Below are positions 62,075 to 64,000 of a DNA stretch of 64,000 nucleotides, one piece after another; position 1 is the stretch's first letter; every line of letters begins with the position of its first letter. The stretch comes from Streptomyces showdoensis (GTDB lineage Bacteria > Actinomycetota > Actinomycetes > Streptomycetales > Streptomycetaceae), in contig NZ_BAAAXG010000026.1 of NCBI RefSeq assembly GCF_039535475.1, positions 3,281,501-3,345,500 of the forward strand, written 5' to 3'. Made by a program: the position numbers and the translations under genes. The notes under the pieces are model-generated. The model did no database searches and was not told where the DNA came from. It worked only from the letters and a program-made list of their open reading frames with translations.

Positions 62075-63229
62075 CTACAGGCCCAGAGCCCCGGCGGCGC
62101 CCCCCGCCAGCTCGGTGGTGGTCGCCTCCACCGGCAGTTCCGCCGTCACCCGGTACCCGCCGCGCGGGCCCGGGCCGGACTCCAGGGTGCCGCCCGCCGC
62201 CTCCACGCGCTCGCGCAGGCCCTTCAGGCCGCTGCCGGGGGTGCCCTCGCCCGCGCCGCGGCCGTTGTCCGTGACGGTCAGGCGGACGCGCTCCGGGGTG
62301 CCCCCGAGCTCGATCTCGCAGCGGGTCGCGCGGCTGTGGCGCACCGCGTTGGTCGCGCACTCCCGGACCACCCAGCCCAGCAGGGCCTCCGTCTGCGGCT
62401 CCAGCGGCGGGCCCGAGCGGCGGACCACCGGTTCGATGCCGGCGGAGGAGAGGGCGTCCCGCGCCCGGTCCAGCTCCGCGGCGAGCGGGACCTCGCGGTA
62501 GCCGGTGACCGCCTCGCGGATCTCGGTCAGGGCCTGGCGGCCGACCGACTCGATGTCCGTGATCTGGGAGAGCGCCGCGTCCAGGTCGCGCGGCGCCAGG
62601 CGGCGGGCCGCCTCCGACTTCACCACGATCACCGACAGGGTGTGGCCGAGCAGGTCGTGCAGGTCCCGGGAGAAGCGCAGCCGCTCCTTCTCCACGGCCG
62701 TGCGGGCCAGCTGCTCGCGGGTGGCCCGCAGCTCCTTCACCGTCTCCGAGAGCGTGAGCACCGCCGCCGTCACCATGGCCGAGATGAACGTCCCGTACGC
62801 CACGTTGATCGCGGCCCACCCGTCCCGCAGCCCGGACACCGTGCCCGCGACCACGCACAGCGGGAGCACGACCCGGCCCAGCATCCGGCCGCGCACGACC
62901 GAGCCCACGGCGAGGCCCAGGAGGGGGAAGAAGAGCAGGTACGGGCCGCCGTAGGCGATGGCCAGGGCCAGGGTGACCGCGGTGATCGCGGCCAGCAGCC
63001 ACCAGGTCGCCGGGGCCTCCCGCCTGGTGCGGTCGAAGGCGCGGAAGACGATCGTGACGTAGAGGGAGTTGAAGGCCAGCAGGCCGAGGGCGCCGATCCA
63101 CGGGTTGGGGGTCTCGCCCCGGATCAGGTTGGACAGCGCTCCCATGCCCATCAGCAGCCAGGGCAGCAGGGCGAAGCCGTTCGGCGGGCCCATCTCCTCC
63201 GGGGAACGGTCCCCGCGTCGCTTGCGCAT
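62075..63229 (-). CDS. DesK-type sensor histidine kinase
   Basis: A 384-residue kinase. About six membrane helices lie at residues 18-140 (NGFALLPWLLMGMG, LLAFNSLYVTIVFRAF, TWWLLAAITAVTLALAIAYG and others). The phospho-acceptor His is in RFSRDLHDLLGHTLSV, and the ATPase region has VVRECATNAVRHSRATR (N box) and DNGRGAGEGTPGSGLKGLRERV (G box). It belongs to the NarL/DesK group and should phosphorylate the regulator at 60422. The ABC-2 permease gene 34 bases upstream suggests it senses a drug or membrane stress. Confidence 0.93.
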   Translation of the reverse strand: MRKRRGDRSPEEMGPPNGFALLPWLLMGMGALSNLIRGETPNPWIGALGLLAFNSLYVTIVFRAFDRTRREAPATWWLLAAITAVTLALAIAYGGPYLLFFPLLGLAVGSVVRGRMLGRVVLPLCVVAGTVSGLRDGWAAINVAYGTFISAMVTAAVLTLSETVKELRATREQLARTAVEKERLRFSRDLHDLLGHTLSVIVVKSEAARRLAPRDLDAALSQITDIESVGRQALTEIREAVTGYREVPLAAELDRARDALSSAGIEPVVRRSGPPLEPQTEALLGWVVRECATNAVRHSRATRCEIELGGTPERVRLTVTDNGRGAGEGTPGSGLKGLRERVEAAGGTLESGPGPRGGYRVTAELPVEATTTELAGGAAGALGL

Positions 63230-63263
63230 GTCGACTCCTCCTCCAGCCCTTCCTTCGGATCCC

Positions 63264-63986
63264 TCAGACCGTCCGTGCCGAACGACGGTACGAGACCGCC
63301 GCGTACGCTCCGAACAGCACCGCCCACGCCACGAGGATCATCAGCGTCGCCGCCCCCGGCATCGTGCCCTCCGTCAGCGCCCGGCCCAGCTCGGCGAAGC
63401 GGTTGGTCGGCGTGTACGAGGAGATCGTCGCCAGCCAGTGCGGGAACAGGCTCACCGGGAACCACAGGCCGCCGACCACCGCGAGCCCCAGGTTGCAGGC
63501 CACGTTGACCACGCCGGTCGTCTGCGCGGACAGCCGGTAGCCGTTGCCCAGGCCGAGCAGGGTGAAGGGGAGCGAGCCGGCCCACAGGGCGAGGGCGACC
63601 GCCGCCCACTGCCAGGCGTCCAGCCGTACGCCGTTGACGAGCGCCCCCGCGAGCAGCACCGCGGCGATCGCCGGCAGCACCACGACCGTGCCGGTCAGGG
63701 CGCGGCCCGTGACCACCTGGCGCGGGGTCATCGGGGTGATCCGCAGCTGGCGCAGCCAGCCGGAGGACTTGTCCTCGGCGACGCCGGTGCCCAGCGACAG
63801 GGCGGCGCCCAGCGCTCCGTACGCGGCCATGCCGACCATGGCGGAGGCCCTGAAGTCGGAGCCGTCCCGCCCGCCGAGGTTGGTGAAGAGCAGGTACATC
63901 ATCACCGGCACGGCGACCGAGGAGATCGCGAAGCCGACGTCCCGCAGGGTGCGGCGGACTTCGAGGCGGACATAGGCGGTGATCAT
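63264..63986 (-). CDS. ABC-2-type transporter permease
   Basis: A 240-residue permease with six membrane helices of the ABC-2 family: FAISSVAVPVMMYLLF, VGMAAYGALGAALSLGTGVAEDKSSGWLRQLRITPM (the conserved cytoplasmic coupling segment), VVVLPAIAAVLLAGALV, ALWAGSLPFTLLGLGNGY and WFPVSLFPHWLATISSYTP. The start ATG 63986 overlaps the upstream gene by four bases (ATGA). It probably works with the ATPase encoded there, and the kinase and regulator downstream control it. Drug or peptide export is likely. Confidence 0.93.
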   Translation of the reverse strand: MITAYVRLEVRRTLRDVGFAISSVAVPVMMYLLFTNLGGRDGSDFRASAMVGMAAYGALGAALSLGTGVAEDKSSGWLRQLRITPMTPRQVVTGRALTGTVVVLPAIAAVLLAGALVNGVRLDAWQWAAVALALWAGSLPFTLLGLGNGYRLSAQTTGVVNVACNLGLAVVGGLWFPVSLFPHWLATISSYTPTNRFAELGRALTEGTMPGAATLMILVAWAVLFGAYAAVSYRRSARTV

Positions 63987-64000
63987 CGGGCCGTCTCCAT
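63983..64000 (-). CDS. C-terminal end of upstream gene, probable ABC ATPase
   Basis: The last bases of the window on the minus strand encode METAR and a stop, in a frame that overlaps the permease start by ATGA. The gene body is off the right edge. The usual order for these cassettes is ATPase, permease, kinase, regulator, so an ABC ATPase is expected. The sequence seen is too short to confirm it. Confidence 0.4.
   Translation of the reverse strand: METAR

Overview
The window is chromosomal DNA of a high-GC actinomycete, almost certainly Streptomyces. Third codon positions are nearly all G or C, GTG starts and 4-bp ATGA/GTGA overlaps are common, and the families are typical of the genus: DUF397/DUF5753 regulator locus, SCO2322-type protein, I36 protease inhibitor, ricin-type secreted lectin, SigJ-type sigma factor and F420-dependent oxidoreductase. 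I see no tRNA, rRNA, CRISPR array, prophage or complete insertion sequence.

Layout. 1-1.8 kb: a gene cut by the left edge, an unknown gene and a decayed serine-hydrolase gene. 1.8-15.4 kb: a CdsA-like gene coupled to a GNAT-aminotransferase fusion, then DinB, SigJ-type sigma, metallo-hydrolase, GntR regulator with patterned upstream DNA, DedA, DoxX, secreted HNH nuclease, FetB-like permease, HAD phosphatase and a peptidoglycan-binding protein. 15.5-20.4 kb: MFS exporter with a fused winged helix, GNAT, monooxygenase, serpin and O-methyltransferase. 20.5-23.2 kb: divergent CYP125-like P450 and FadA5-like thiolase. 23.1-30.1 kb: a decapitated histidine kinase, a secreted SLT-domain protein, then a five-gene ECF transport operon behind a cobalamin riboswitch. 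30.2-38.4 kb: metallo-hydrolase, aldehyde dehydrogenase/ferredoxin, a KstR-type repressor and a glycosyltransferase/methyltransferase/alpha-barrel operon. 38.5-53.3 kb: regulators, secreted and membrane proteins, and an ATPase/XRE/DUF397 locus. 53.4-56.9 kb: a two-domain acyl-CoA dehydrogenase and an SCP2-type thiolase. 56.9-64 kb: MFS exporter, CocE/NonD hydrolase, and a DesKR-like two-component/ABC-2 cassette split by two small secreted-protein genes.

Two systems stand out. (1) A KstR-like regulon: matches or near-matches to TNNAACNNGTTNNA lie in front of the P450, the thiolase, the aldehyde dehydrogenase/ferredoxin pair, the glycosyltransferase operon and the acyl-CoA dehydrogenase/thiolase pair, with a KstR-like repressor gene in the middle. 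This suggests regulated oxidation of a sterol- or isoprenoid-like side chain, with an unexpected link to sugar transfer. A second operator-like palindrome (CTGAC-N5-GTCAG) recurs before three genes. (2) A B12-riboswitch-controlled ECF transporter co-transcribed with two exported, membrane-anchored proteins that resemble the alpha and beta domains of animal intrinsic factor, which suggests a surface B12-capture apparatus.

There is also local wear: two frameshifts at C7 runs, two pseudogenes, in-frame Streptomyces-type repeats inside genes and a family of palindromic elements at convergent gene ends.
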